Positions 35,148 through 44,084 of a stretch of DNA of 64,000 bases are shown one piece after another. Origin of the DNA: Motiliproteus sediminis (GTDB taxonomy: Bacteria; Pseudomonadota; Gammaproteobacteria; Pseudomonadales; Balneatricaceae); contig NZ_JAERQK010000005.1 of NCBI RefSeq assembly GCF_017912535.1, forward strand, positions 124,001-188,000. Reading direction: 5' to 3'. Each line of letters starts with the position of its first letter. The stretch's first letter is position 1. The translations under genes and the position numbers were made by a program. The notes under the pieces are model-generated. The model was given only the letters and a program-made list of their open reading frames with translations. It searched no databases and was not told where the DNA came from.

Positions 35148-37619
35148 ATGACAGAGGGAAGTGTTGAGCTGGTTCTGCTCATCGTGGCAGCCCTGCTGTT
35201 GGGGGCGCTGACCCGCTACCTGATCCGCGCAACGGCCATTCCTTACTCTGTCGCTCTGCTCGCTCTGGGGCTGCTGGTCGGGGTGGTCGATCGTATCTGG
35301 ATCGACCATCAGAGCTGGCCGCGGCTAGATGCTACCCTGTCCCAGCTGACCGACCTCGATCCCCATCTGATCCTGTTTCTCTTTCTGCCGATTCTGATCT
35401 TTGAATCGGCCTATTCACTGCAGCCCCATCTACTCCGGCGAACCCTGCCGCAGATCGTCTGGCTGGCGGTCCCCGGTATGCTGATCTGCGCGTTGCTCAC
35501 GGCGCTGATGGTACGCTGGCTGTTGCCCTGGGATTGGAGCTGGCCGCTGGCTTTTATGTTTGGTGCCTTGATCAGCGCCACGGATCCGGTGGCCGTGGTG
35601 GCTTTACTGCGTGAGGTCAGTTCCCGCAAGCGTCTGGAAACCCTGCTGGAAGGCGAATCCCTGTTCAATGATGGTACCGCCATCGTGGTGTTTACTCTCT
35701 GTTTCGGGATCATGACCGGCAGTGGTATGGCGGAGAGCGTATTGGGGTGGTGGGGGGTGCCGCTCGACTTTCTCCGCATCGTGGTGCTTGGCGCTGGCGT
35801 CGGCTATTTGATCGGCCGGGGGGCGCTGTTTTTTGTCTCGCGGATCTACAACGACCCGCTGCTGGAAACCACCATCTCGATCGCGGTGGCCTATCTGGCA
35901 TTTTTTGCCGCCGAGGCACTGCACACCTCGGGGGTGGTGGCGGTGGTAGCGCTGGGGATTCTGGTGGCAGGTCGTGGTCGCGCCAGTTTCTCGCCCGAGG
36001 CAGTGGAGTTTCTGCATCACTTCTGGGGCATGCTGGCGCACCTGGCCAATACGCTGATCTTCTTGATAGTCGGTCTGTTGATTGCTGACCGGGTAGAGGC
36101 CTTTGATGCCGTCACCTGGTGGTGGTTGTTGCTGATTTACGCCGGTTTGCAACTGATTCGTGCCACTGCGGTGTGGATCCTGGGGCCGGTATTGCGGCGC
36201 CAGGGGGTTGGGCTGTCGCGCGACAAGCAGCTGGTGCTCTGCTGGGGTGGGCTTCGAGGGGCGGTGGCGCTTGCGCTGGCGTTGATCGTTGCGCGGGAAC
36301 CGGCGATCGGTTCACCCTGGGGTGAGCAGGTGCTGTTTCTCACCGCCGGGATTGTAGCGCTGACCATCCTGATCAATGGCAGCACGCTGGGCTGGTTGTT
36401 CCGCCGCCTGGGGATCGATCGCTTGCCGCGTGCCAAACTGGCGATGATCGAGCAGGCGGAGGATCAGATGCGTTCGGCGCTGGAGCGCCGCTTGCCGGAG
36501 CTGCGCAAACGGTCGTTAACCGAGTTGGCGGACTGGGAGGTGGTCAAGCAGCGGGCGCTAGCGCCACTGCTGCCTGAGTCCGACCTGCGCGAACTGCATG
36601 AGCCCCCGACCAGTGCTGACCTGGATACCGAGTCACGCCGGCGTTTGCTGGAGGCAGAGCGGCAGAGTTACTGGCAGCAGTACCGTGATGGTTATCTGGG
36701 GCGGGTGGCCTGCATGCGCCTGATAGAGCTGGTCGAGCGTGCGCTTGATGGTAAGCCGCAGATTCATCCCCGTGACGGTTTGGAGGATTACGGTCGGGCC
36801 ACCTGGCTGGCGCGCTGGTTACATCGGGTTCCGGCACTGGCGGAGTGGGGGTCGCACGTAGCGTATCGTCATCTGCTGCTGAGTTATGATGTGCTGCGTG
36901 GTTATATCCATGCGCAAAATGAGGTGCTGGAGTTTATTCCGGAGCTGGCACCTGATGATGATCTGCGCCGGCGATTGCGGGAGCAGGTGTTGCTGGGCAA
37001 ACGCGAGGGCTTTCGCTTGTTGGCGGCCCTGCGCGAGGGGTTTCCCGAGATCGCCCGGCGAGCGGAAACCCACAGCGCCTTTCGCACGCTGCTGATCCAG
37101 AAGAAGTTCATGATCGAAGAGCTGCGGGATCGGGCGCTACTGGACGATGCCGAATCCGACCGCTTGCTGGGGTTGATCAAGGAGGTGTTGCATCAGCGGC
37201 ATCACCTGCCACTGGATCGCTCACCCTTTCCCGATCCGCACACCTTGTTGCGTGATTGTGAGTGGACCCAGCAGCTCAGCGACACCGCAATCAGCTACCT
37301 GGCCGATGCGGTAGAGCAGCGGATCTACGAACCCGGTGAGGTGATTCTGTCGCAGGGTTTGGGCGGAGACGGGTTGATCATTATTGCCCGTGGAACGGTT
37401 GAGCGGGTTCACCTGGATGCTGGAGATGAACGTACAGTCGACTTGTTGGGGCCCGGTAGTCATGCGGGTATCAATGCGTTGCTGGAAGGGTTTCAGCGCA
37501 CCGAACTGCGGGCTCTGAGTGCCGTGGACCTGCTGTGGATACCCCGCAAGCAGCTGGCGAAGCTGATCACTGACTATCCTCCCCTCAAGGAGTCGCTGGA
37601 GGCGCTGGTAGACGGCTGA
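35148..37619 (+). CDS. CPA1-family Na+/H+ antiporter with cyclic-nucleotide-binding-like domain
   Basis: An 823-residue membrane protein. Residues 1-410 form an NhaP-type exchanger with about 12 helices and the transport motifs ATDPVAVVALL (144-154) and FNDGTAIVVF (from 173). A long cytosolic part follows, rich in charged helices (410-690). A cNMP-binding-like fold comes at about 720-810 (YEPGEVILSQGLGGDGLIII, LLGPGSHAGINALLEGFQRT). The PBC arginine motif is not clearly conserved, so ligand binding is uncertain. It probably maintains pH and sodium balance, fitting a marine life style. A single-gene unit before prfB. Confidence 0.88.
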   Translation: MTEGSVELVLLIVAALLLGALTRYLIRATAIPYSVALLALGLLVGVVDRIWIDHQSWPRLDATLSQLTDLDPHLILFLFLPILIFESAYSLQPHLLRRTLPQIVWLAVPGMLICALLTALMVRWLLPWDWSWPLAFMFGALISATDPVAVVALLREVSSRKRLETLLEGESLFNDGTAIVVFTLCFGIMTGSGMAESVLGWWGVPLDFLRIVVLGAGVGYLIGRGALFFVSRIYNDPLLETTISIAVAYLAFFAAEALHTSGVVAVVALGILVAGRGRASFSPEAVEFLHHFWGMLAHLANTLIFLIVGLLIADRVEAFDAVTWWWLLLIYAGLQLIRATAVWILGPVLRRQGVGLSRDKQLVLCWGGLRGAVALALALIVAREPAIGSPWGEQVLFLTAGIVALTILINGSTLGWLFRRLGIDRLPRAKLAMIEQAEDQMRSALERRLPELRKRSLTELADWEVVKQRALAPLLPESDLRELHEPPTSADLDTESRRRLLEAERQSYWQQYRDGYLGRVACMRLIELVERALDGKPQIHPRDGLEDYGRATWLARWLHRVPALAEWGSHVAYRHLLLSYDVLRGYIHAQNEVLEFIPELAPDDDLRRRLREQVLLGKREGFRLLAALREGFPEIARRAETHSAFRTLLIQKKFMIEELRDRALLDDAESDRLLGLIKEVLHQRHHLPLDRSPFPDPHTLLRDCEWTQQLSDTAISYLADAVEQRIYEPGEVILSQGLGGDGLIIIARGTVERVHLDAGDERTVDLLGPGSHAGINALLEGFQRTELRALSAVDLLWIPRKQLAKLITDYPPLKESLEALVDG

Positions 37620-37670
37620 AACGCTAGTAACTATGGGGCGTTTGTTGCCGCCATGTTTCGTCTTTCGCTA

Positions 37671-37699
37671 TTCAAACCCCGCCCTCATTACGGTAAAAT
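37671..37699 (+). promoter_or_regulatory. Putative sigma-70 promoter of prfB-lysS
   Basis: TTCAAA at 37671-37676, a 17-base spacer and TAAAAT at 37694-37699, with the prfB start 33 bases after the -10 box. The -10 matches five of six consensus bases and the -35 four. Confidence 0.45.
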
Positions 37700-37732
37700 C
37701 GGCGCTTTTCCTTTGGCAGATCGAAGGCGCAG

Positions 37733-38830
37733 ATGATCGAAGTTAATCCCATCGTTCAACAGCTCAAAGATATTGAGTCGCGGACTCTTACCCTGAAAAA
37801 CTATCTCGACTATGAAACCAAGCATGAGCGCCTGGTAGAGGTCGAGCGCGAGCTGGAGCAGCCGTCTGTGTGGGACGAGCCCGAACGGGCGCAGGCGTTG
37901 GGTAAAGAGCGCTCGGCGCTGGAAACCGTGGTCAAGACCATTGACGAGCTGGAAAGCGGCGTGGCCGAGCTGCGCGAACTGCTGGAGATGGCGGTGGAGG
38001 AGCAGGACGAGGACACGGTCGCCGAGGTCCAGTCCGAAGTGGCGGGTCTAGAGGCGCGACTGGAAACGCTGGAATTTCGTCGCATGTTCTCCGGTGAGAT
38101 GGACCCCAACAACGCCTATCTCGATATTCAGGCCGGCTCCGGCGGCACCGAGGCGCAGGACTGGGCCAACATGCTGCTGCGGATGTACCTGCGCTGGGGC
38201 GAGGATAAGGGCTTCAAGGTGGAGCTTGAGGAGGTCAGTGCCGGTGAAGTGGCCGGTATCAAGAGTGCCACCATCAGCTTTCAGGGGGAGTACGCCTTTG
38301 GCTGGCTGCGTACCGAAACCGGGGTTCACCGTCTGGTGCGTAAGTCGCCGTTCGATTCCGGCAACCGCCGTCACACCTCGTTTTCGTCGGTGTTCGTGTC
38401 GCCGGAGATCGACGACACCATTGAGATCGAGATCAATCCGGCTGATGTGCGTACCGATACCTATCGTGCCTCGGGCGCCGGCGGTCAGCACGTCAACAAA
38501 ACCGACTCCGCAGTGCGCCTGACCCACGAACCCACCGGTATCGTGGTGCAGTGTCAGAGCGAGCGCTCCCAGCACCAGAACCGCGACAAATGCTGGAAGA
38601 TGCTGCGGGCGAAACTGTACGAGCATGAGATGCTCAAGCGGACCGAGGCCGCGCAAGCGGTGGAGGACAGCAAGTCCGACATCGGCTGGGGCAGCCAGAT
38701 CCGCTCCTACGTGCTGGATGATCAGCGGATCAAAGATCTGCGTACCGGGGTTCAGACCAGCAACTGCGACAAAGTGCTGGACGGTGATCTTGACCAGTTT
38801 ATCGAAGCCAGCCTCAAGGCCGGCCTCTAA
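37733..38830 (+). CDS. prfB: Peptide chain release factor 2 (no programmed frameshift)
   Basis: Recognises UGA and UAA stop codons. It has 365 residues. The SPF tripeptide ([12 protein letters not shown]) marks RF2 rather than RF1, and the GGQ motif ([17 protein letters not shown]) is intact. In most bacteria the RF2 gene has an in-frame UGA near codon 26, read through by +1 frameshifting. Here the corresponding place reads TAT CTC GAC TAT (NYLDYE) in one open frame, so the autoregulatory frameshift is absent. The start ATG at 37733 gives [11 protein letters not shown], like the E. coli N-terminus. It forms a pair with lysS, 32 bases downstream. Confidence 0.96.
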   Translation: MIEVNPIVQQLKDIESRTLTLKNYLDYETKHERLVEVERELEQPSVWDEPERAQALGKERSALETVVKTIDELESGVAELRELLEMAVEEQDEDTVAEVQSEVAGLEARLETLEFRRMFSGEMDPNNAYLDIQAGSGGTEAQDWANMLLRMYLRWGEDKGFKVELEEVSAGEVAGIKSATISFQGEYAFGWLRTETGVHRLVRKSPFDSGNRRHTSFSSVFVSPEIDDTIEIEINPADVRTDTYRASGAGGQHVNKTDSAVRLTHEPTGIVVQCQSERSQHQNRDKCWKMLRAKLYEHEMLKRTEAAQAVEDSKSDIGWGSQIRSYVLDDQRIKDLRTGVQTSNCDKVLDGDLDQFIEASLKAGL

Positions 38831-38862
38831 TTATCGAATTCATTAGCTAAGGTTTTACTTTC

Positions 38863-40395
38863 ATGTCTGACAACAGCCAGCAGCCGGGTACCCAAACTGA
38901 CGATAATCGTCTGGTCGCCGAGCGTCGTGAAAAACTCAAGGCGATCCGCGAGGCTGATACCCAATCCAACGGCTTTCCCAACAGCTTTCGCCGTGACAGC
39001 TACGCCCAGGATCTGCAGGACGCTCACGGTGACAAGAGCAAAGAGGAGCTGGAAGCCGCTGGCATCAAGGTTGCCGTCGCTGGCCGGGTGATGCTCAACC
39101 GCGGTGCCTTCGCGGTGCTGCAGGATATGACCGGACGGATCCAGCTCTACGTCAACAAAGCCGCTCGACCCTTTGCCAAGTCGCTTGATTTGGGTGACAT
39201 CGTTGGCATCAAAGGGCAGCTGCACAAGTCCGGCAAGGGCGATCTGTACGTCGATATGGAAGAGACCATACTGCTGACCAAAAACCTGCGCCCGCTGCCG
39301 GATAAGCACAAGGGGCTGCAGGATACCGAGATGCGCTACCGTCAGCGCTACGTGGACCTGATCACCAATGATGAATCCCGCCGGGTGTTCGAAATCCGCG
39401 CCAAGGTGGTGTCGGGCATCCGTCAGTATCTGGCGGAACGTCGCTTCGTCGAGGCAGAAACACCCATGCTGCAGGTGATCCCGGGCGGCGCCACCGCGCG
39501 GCCATTTGTGACTCACCATAACGCGCTGGATATCGATATGTACCTGCGTATCGCGCCGGAACTGTACCTCAAGCGGCTGGTGGTTGGTGGCTTCGAGCGG
39601 GTGTTCGAGATCAACCGTAACTTCCGTAACGAAGGGCTTTCCACCCGCCACAACCCCGAATTCACCATGCTGGAGTTCTACCAGGCCTACGCCGATTATC
39701 GCGACCTGATGGATCTGACCGAAGATATGCTGCGCACGCTGGCGCAGAACATCCTCGGCAGCACCACGCTGGTCAACACCGTGCGCGATCAAAACGGCGA
39801 GATAATGGAAACCCTGGAATACGATCTGGGCAAGCCGTTCCAGCGGATGTCGGTATTCGATTCCATTCTGCACTTCAATCCCGACATCAAGGCGGAAGCA
39901 CTGGCCAATGAACACGCCGCGCGTGAGATCGCCGCGCGGATGGATATCCCGGTCAAGGACAGCTGGGGGCTGGGCAAGCTGCAGATCGAGATCTTTGAAA
40001 AAACCGTTGAGCACCGTCTGCATCAACCGACCTTTATCACCGAGTACCCGACCGAGGTCTCACCACTGGCACGCCGCAACGACGACAACCCCTTCGTTAC
40101 CGACCGCTTCGAGTTCTTCTTGGGCGGGCGAGAGATCGCCAACGGTTTCTCCGAGCTTAACGATTCCGAAGATCAGGCCGAGCGCTTCCGTGCCCAGGTG
40201 GCCGAGAAAGACGCCGGTGACGACGAGGCGATGCATTTTGATGCCGACTACATCAATGCCCTGGAGTACGGCCTGCCGCCCACCGCGGGTGAGGGGATCG
40301 GTATTGACCGTCTGGTGATGTATTTCACCGACTCGCCGTCGATCCGCGATGTGTTGTTGTTCCCCCATATGCGCCCCGAACAGCCGCGTAGCTGA
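38863..40395 (+). CDS. lysS: Lysyl-tRNA synthetase (class II)
   Basis: Charges tRNA-Lys. It has 510 residues. The N-terminal OB fold (about 60-160: [20 protein letters not shown]) binds the anticodon. Class II motif 2 is [20 protein letters not shown] and motif 3 is [20 protein letters not shown], which carries the catalytic arginine region. It lies 32 bases after prfB, the usual gammaproteobacterial arrangement, and its TGA overlaps the next start codon (TGATG). Confidence 0.97.
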   Translation: MSDNSQQPGTQTDDNRLVAERREKLKAIREADTQSNGFPNSFRRDSYAQDLQDAHGDKSKEELEAAGIKVAVAGRVMLNRGAFAVLQDMTGRIQLYVNKAARPFAKSLDLGDIVGIKGQLHKSGKGDLYVDMEETILLTKNLRPLPDKHKGLQDTEMRYRQRYVDLITNDESRRVFEIRAKVVSGIRQYLAERRFVEAETPMLQVIPGGATARPFVTHHNALDIDMYLRIAPELYLKRLVVGGFERVFEINRNFRNEGLSTRHNPEFTMLEFYQAYADYRDLMDLTEDMLRTLAQNILGSTTLVNTVRDQNGEIMETLEYDLGKPFQRMSVFDSILHFNPDIKAEALANEHAAREIAARMDIPVKDSWGLGKLQIEIFEKTVEHRLHQPTFITEYPTEVSPLARRNDDNPFVTDRFEFFLGGREIANGFSELNDSEDQAERFRAQVAEKDAGDDEAMHFDADYINALEYGLPPTAGEGIGIDRLVMYFTDSPSIRDVLLFPHMRPEQPRS

Positions 40396-40862
40396 TGAGT
40401 GCGCCCGCCCGTGCAGTGATACCGCCGGGCGGCTTGTTTCCCCGCCGCATGCGCGAACTGCCGGGGGGGCGCTGGACCCGTATCGGTCTACGCACCCTGC
40501 ATCTGGTTGGCGTTGCCGGCGTCGGTGGGGCTTATCTCTACCCCATTGATCCCGCCCTGTGGCACCCCTATCTGCTGCTGACGCTGCTCTCCGGTGCGGC
40601 GTTGTTGCTGAGCGAAGTCTGGTCCCACGGTATCTGGCTGATTCAACTGCGAGGGCTGTTTATCGCGCTGAAATGCGTGACTCTCGGGCTGGGGTTGTTG
40701 CTGCCTGCGACCGCAGCCCCTGGCGTGCTGATTACAGCCGTGGTGATCTCCGGTGTGATTGCCCATGCGCCGGGGCGGTTTCGCTACTATTCGCCGTGGC
40801 ATCGCCGCGTCTACACCTACGATGACTGGTTAAACGAACTGGAGGCTGTCCGTGCCCCATAA
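40395..40862 (+). CDS. Hypothetical four-helix membrane protein
   Basis: A 155-residue protein I do not recognise. It has about four hydrophobic helices ([64 protein letters not shown]), followed by a conserved-looking soluble tail, [20 protein letters not shown]. It is translationally coupled to lysS (TGATG) and overlaps the ung start by 11 bases, so it sits inside a lysS-X-ung-yaeQ operon. No function can be given. Confidence 0.7.
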   Translation: MSAPARAVIPPGGLFPRRMRELPGGRWTRIGLRTLHLVGVAGVGGAYLYPIDPALWHPYLLLTLLSGAALLLSEVWSHGIWLIQLRGLFIALKCVTLGLGLLLPATAAPGVLITAVVISGVIAHAPGRFRYYSPWHRRVYTYDDWLNELEAVRAP

Positions 40863-41553
40863 CCCCAATATCGAACCCGGCTGGTTGCAGCAGTTGGGGC
40901 CCGAGTTTGAACAGCCCTACATGGGTGCTCTGCGTGAATTCCTGCAAGCGGAAAAAGCCGCCCGTAAGGTGATCTACCCCCATTCAAGAGATTGCTTCAA
41001 CGCCCTCAATTACACCCCGCTGGATCAGGTCAAGGTGGTTATTCTGGGGCAGGATCCCTATCACGGTCCCAATCAGGCCCACGGGCTCTGCTTTTCGGTC
41101 AAACCGGGGGTTAAGGTGCCGCCTTCGCTGGTGAATATCTACAAAGAGCTGGCCAGCGATATCGGCGTGCAGCCTGTGGCTCACGGTTATCTGGAGTCCT
41201 GGGCGCGGCAAGGGGTACTGCTGCTTAACGCGGTGCTGACGGTGGAGCAGGGGCAGGCCAACGCTCACCAGGGCAAGGGCTGGGAGCAGTTTACCGATCG
41301 GGTGATCCATATCGTCAACGAGCAGTGCGACAACGTAGTGTTCCTGCTCTGGGGCAGCTACGCGCAGAAGAAGGGTGCCTTTATTGATAGCGAACGCCAC
41401 TGTGTGTTGAAAGCACCTCACCCGTCACCCTTGTCGGCCCATCGCGGTTTTTTTGGTTGTCGCCACTTCTCTGCCGCCAATCGCTACCTGGAAGCGCAGG
41501 GGCGCGAGCCGATCAATTGGCAACTACCGGCTACACCTGGTGAGGTGAACTGA
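40852..41553 (+). CDS. ung: Uracil-DNA glycosylase (family 1)
   Basis: Removes uracil from DNA as the first step of base excision repair. It has 233 residues. The water-activating loop is [15 protein letters not shown] with Asp68; the intercalation loop is [17 protein letters not shown] near the C-terminus. The start is GTG at 40852 with GGAGG upstream, overlapping the previous gene. It is followed by the yaeQ-like gene with a TGATG junction. Confidence 0.96.
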   Translation: MPHNPNIEPGWLQQLGPEFEQPYMGALREFLQAEKAARKVIYPHSRDCFNALNYTPLDQVKVVILGQDPYHGPNQAHGLCFSVKPGVKVPPSLVNIYKELASDIGVQPVAHGYLESWARQGVLLLNAVLTVEQGQANAHQGKGWEQFTDRVIHIVNEQCDNVVFLLWGSYAQKKGAFIDSERHCVLKAPHPSPLSAHRGFFGCRHFSAANRYLEAQGREPINWQLPATPGEVN

Positions 41554-42107
41554 TGGGCAAGGGTTCGCGACTACTGCGGGGCAAACTTTGTATCGCCGAT
41601 GAGACCCGCTACTGCTACCAAACTCTGGAGCTGTCACCGGTCCTGCATCCCTCGGAGAAGATCGAGCGCTTGCTGGCGCGGCTGATCGCCTATGCACTGG
41701 AGTACGAACCGGGGCTGGCGTTTGGAGGTGGTATTTCGTCCACCGGCGAGGCGCCGATCTGGCTACGGGACCAGGACGAACGGGTGATTCACTGGATCGA
41801 TCTCGGCCAGCCGGACGAAGAGCGGCTGGAGAAGCAGGTGCGGCGGGTGGAGCGTTTGAGTCTTTACCTTTATGGCCCGCAGGCGCTGCGGTGGTGGCAG
41901 CAGCACGGCAGCGCGATGAAGGGGGTTGATGCGATGCAGGTGGTGCTGTTGGACTGGGCGGTACTGGAGACGTTGGCCGCTCATCTGGGCAGCGGTTTTG
42001 AGCTTGGTGTGACCCGTAGCGAAGATCAGCTATACCTGTCGCTAGGTGAGCAGAGTACCGAGATGTCGCTTCAGCGCCTCGCTGCCGGCTGGCGCAGCGA
42101 TCACTGA
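41553..42107 (+). CDS. yaeQ: YaeQ family protein
   Basis: A 184-residue YaeQ-type protein, recognised by LSPVLHPSEKIERLLARLIA, EYEPGLAFGGGISSTGEAPI and HWIDLGQPDEERLEKQVRRV, which parallel E. coli YaeQ (HPSETQERMMLRLLA and WIELGLPDERRIKKA). The fold is PD-(D/E)XK nuclease-like in known structures, but activity is unproven; the E. coli protein was once linked to haemolysin regulation. It overlaps the convergent hypothetical gene by seven bases. Confidence 0.87.
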   Translation: MGKGSRLLRGKLCIADETRYCYQTLELSPVLHPSEKIERLLARLIAYALEYEPGLAFGGGISSTGEAPIWLRDQDERVIHWIDLGQPDEERLEKQVRRVERLSLYLYGPQALRWWQQHGSAMKGVDAMQVVLLDWAVLETLAAHLGSGFELGVTRSEDQLYLSLGEQSTEMSLQRLAAGWRSDH

Positions 42108-42646
42108 GTTGGCTCTGGGCCCTCGGGGGTTAGCTCCTGCAGGCGTAGATAGCGCTCCTTGCTCTCTGCCGCAACCCGATCCAGGTCTTCCTTGTAGACC
42201 TCGTACCAGGTGCGCGAGCCCTTGATCATGCGGGATAGGTCGTACATCCCCTGCTGCAGAGCCGAGATAAACAGCTGGTAGCTGGCTTCCTGGCGCAGGA
42301 TCAGGTCGCGCACGGAGGCATAGTTGTTGAGATCGGTCTGCTGCAGCACTCTTTCCAGACGCTCCTCAAGTACTTGTGCGTGCTGGTTGTAGGCTTTGGC
42401 GGACTGGGTGACTTTGGATATGCGTTCGACGTCGGCTTGTAACCGCTGCAACTGCTCCGCATGCTCTGCAGTGCGCGGATCGCTGGCGCTGCTGGCGCTC
42501 AGCAGGTAAACAATGGCTCCGGTCTGCAGCAGGGAGAACAACCCCAGTACGCCGATCAGGATGCCAATCAGGCTGATTTTTATTTTCTTCTTTTCGACTG
42601 TGCCATCATCCTGGTCGTCGTCGCGTTCTTTGCCTTTATCGCTCAT
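42101..42646 (-). CDS. Hypothetical single-pass membrane protein with coiled coil
   Basis: A 181-residue protein with a charged cytoplasmic start (DKGKERDDDQDDGTVEKKK), one transmembrane helix at about 24-50 (ISLIGILIGVLGLFSLLQTG), and a long helical periplasmic part with heptad-like spacing (AEQLQRLQADVERISKV, LEERLERVLQQTDLNN). No catalytic motif is seen. It is convergent with yaeQ. Function unknown; structural or scaffold roles are possible. Confidence 0.68.
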   Translation of the reverse strand: MSDKGKERDDDQDDGTVEKKKIKISLIGILIGVLGLFSLLQTGAIVYLLSASSASDPRTAEHAEQLQRLQADVERISKVTQSAKAYNQHAQVLEERLERVLQQTDLNNYASVRDLILRQEASYQLFISALQQGMYDLSRMIKGSRTWYEVYKEDLDRVAAESKERYLRLQELTPEGPEPTQ

Positions 42647-43073
42647 TCGTGCGCGTCCGCATAATACTGTTACCCGCTATGTCGGCGGGCTGGATGAGAG
42701 CTTTAGCCGAGACGGTGCTGTGGTGGCTGGAATAAGTCGCGTCTGGTGATTGCTACAAATATATATGGCGTTATCTAGATTTAAATCTGGTGCCAGTTGC
42801 TGCCTCAGCATCAATATCAGTGTGGCGGCGGGATAAAGATATCTGATCGTAGTAGATGACCGTCTGTAATAGCCAAATAATACGTAACCGTTATCTATTA
42901 AAAATTTAAACTATTTATTATTCGGTGTCCGGTTGCCATGGCGTGTCGATTTACGCGCCAGCAGTCCCTGTTGGGTTGTTGTCTGCCGGCGCGCGCCGTG
43001 CGGTCTCAGGGGGGGGGGCTGTGGGCCCCTTGGCTGACCACTACGGTCTTAGCTTGCTGTAGTTCCGGGCTTT
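42647..43073 (-). other. AT-rich intergenic region with a G10 tract
   Basis: 427 bases without a convincing gene. 42750-42930 is clearly AT-rich (ATATATATGG, TTAAAAATTTAAAC), unlike its GC-rich neighbours. A run of ten G lies at 43009-43018, just before the small coiled-coil gene. No transposase or repeat ends were seen. Confidence 0.6.
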
Positions 43074-43262
43074 CTATTGTGCTTCTAGCAGGCCGTGCTT
43101 GGCGTGAGCAATGAGATAGCGCAGCTCTTTTATCTGCTCATAATAAAACGAGTCGGCGCTAGCTTGGTGGCGCTCAGCCTTGGCCTCAAATTCTGCTATT
43201 TCGTTGTTCCACTGCTTTACTTTGGTTCTGATTTTTCTCTGATACTGGGCTGATGTGGCCAA
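43074..43262 (-). CDS. Small coiled-coil protein
   Basis: A 62-residue, highly charged helical protein (YQRKIRTKVKQWNNEIAEFE, then AKAERHQASADSFYYEQIKE). It resembles small stress-associated coiled-coil proteins found in several proteobacteria, in which a KxxLxxWNxEIxxLEAKA pattern recurs; that similarity is from memory. I chose TTG 43262 (MATSAQYQRK) because GGAGG lies five bases upstream. An in-frame GTG at 43283 would add seven residues but has no such site. It lies isolated in an AT-rich gap. Confidence 0.6.
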   Translation of the reverse strand: MATSAQYQRKIRTKVKQWNNEIAEFEAKAERHQASADSFYYEQIKELRYLIAHAKHGLLEAQ

Positions 43263-43538
43263 AAGGTCCTCCGTCAGGCACACCTATACACTACCACCTG
43301 ATAGGAAGTAGATAAGGTATGGGGTTAATAGTTGGTGAGTTAATAGCGTTGCGAATGACAACGAGATTCAAATACTAACATGCTGACAACAGCAGTCAAA
43401 TTGGCTCTTTTAGCATCGTTTCTGTAGTGAAAAGATTCTGAGTTGCACGCGGATATTTGCTATCCCGGGATGAAGAGCTGGCGCGGTGTTGTTCGTAGGC
43501 TCGCGTGCCTATCCTGTTGCCCAGGTCGAAGTCGCGAT

Positions 43539-43916
43539 CTATTGCTGCTGCAGTGCGTCCAGACAGCGCTGTTCGGCCGTTTCCAATTCCTGTTTGACCA
43601 CGGCAATATCTTTCATCTGTTGTTCCAGCGCTGCTTTCTTGTCGCTGATAATGGCGAGCATCTGGCGTAACTGGGCGGCACTGTTGGTGGGATTGTGGTC
43701 GTACAGGTCGAACAGTTCGCGGATCTCGGCCAGCGAAAAGCCAAGGCGTTTGCCGCGCAGGATCAGCATCAAGCGCACTCGGTCGCGGCGGGAGTAGATC
43801 CGGTTCTGGCCGCGTCGGGTGGGTTCCAGCAGGCCCTGGTCTTCGTAAAAGCGGATGCTGCGGGTGGTGATGCCGAACTCTTTGGATAGCTGGCTGATGG
43901 AAAAGGTGGTGCTCAT
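43539..43916 (-). CDS. liuR: MerR-family regulator, LiuR type
   Basis: A 125-residue MerR-type DNA-binding protein. The winged helix begins TFSISQLSKEFGITTRSIRF, continues FYEDQGLLEPTRRGQNRIYS, and is followed by LGFSLAEIRELFDLYD. A C-terminal coiled coil for dimerisation follows (DKKAALEQQMKDIAVVKQEL). No cysteine cluster for metal sensing is visible, which fits LiuR, a regulator of branched-chain acyl-CoA degradation. A 16-bp palindrome 43 bases upstream recurs before two catabolic units in this window and suggests autoregulation. It is divergent from a solute-binding protein gene. Confidence 0.84.
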   Translation of the reverse strand: MSTTFSISQLSKEFGITTRSIRFYEDQGLLEPTRRGQNRIYSRRDRVRLMLILRGKRLGFSLAEIRELFDLYDHNPTNSAAQLRQMLAIISDKKAALEQQMKDIAVVKQELETAEQRCLDALQQQ

Positions 43917-43958
43917 GGGGTCGCTTCGGGATGAATTCAGGGCTAACTGTACCTCTGG

Positions 43959-43974
43959 TTGACGCTAACGTAAA
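43959..43974. promoter_or_regulatory. LiuR-like operator, site 1
   Basis: TTGACGCTAACGTAAA in the divergent gap between liuR and the solute-binding gene. It matches sites at 45474 and 51990 and fits an imperfect palindrome built on TTTACGTTAACGTAAA. Control of both genes and liuR autoregulation are plausible. Confidence 0.65.
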
Positions 43975-44084
43975 GCTGACGCGCCTTGGCTGGTCGTGGT
44001 GGGGCAAAATATCCCCATCAGGCTTGTGTATTGGGGCGTTGTTTCACTAGGCTTTGGCTACACCCCCAGATGGAGAGCGTTGCC

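Noticed and set aside
37790-37830. Programmed frameshift signal in prfB
   Set aside because: I looked for the CTTTGAC slip site and the in-frame TGA; neither is present, and the frame is continuous.
38827-40026. A 399-codon minus-strand frame opposite lysS
   Set aside because: lysS on the other strand is unambiguous; the antisense frame has no family features.
43396-44007. A 203-codon open frame on the minus strand overlapping liuR
   Set aside because: It covers the liuR gene in another frame, is rich in Pro, Arg and His as expected of an out-of-frame GC-rich reading, and has no motif. The MerR-type protein in the other frame is clearly real.
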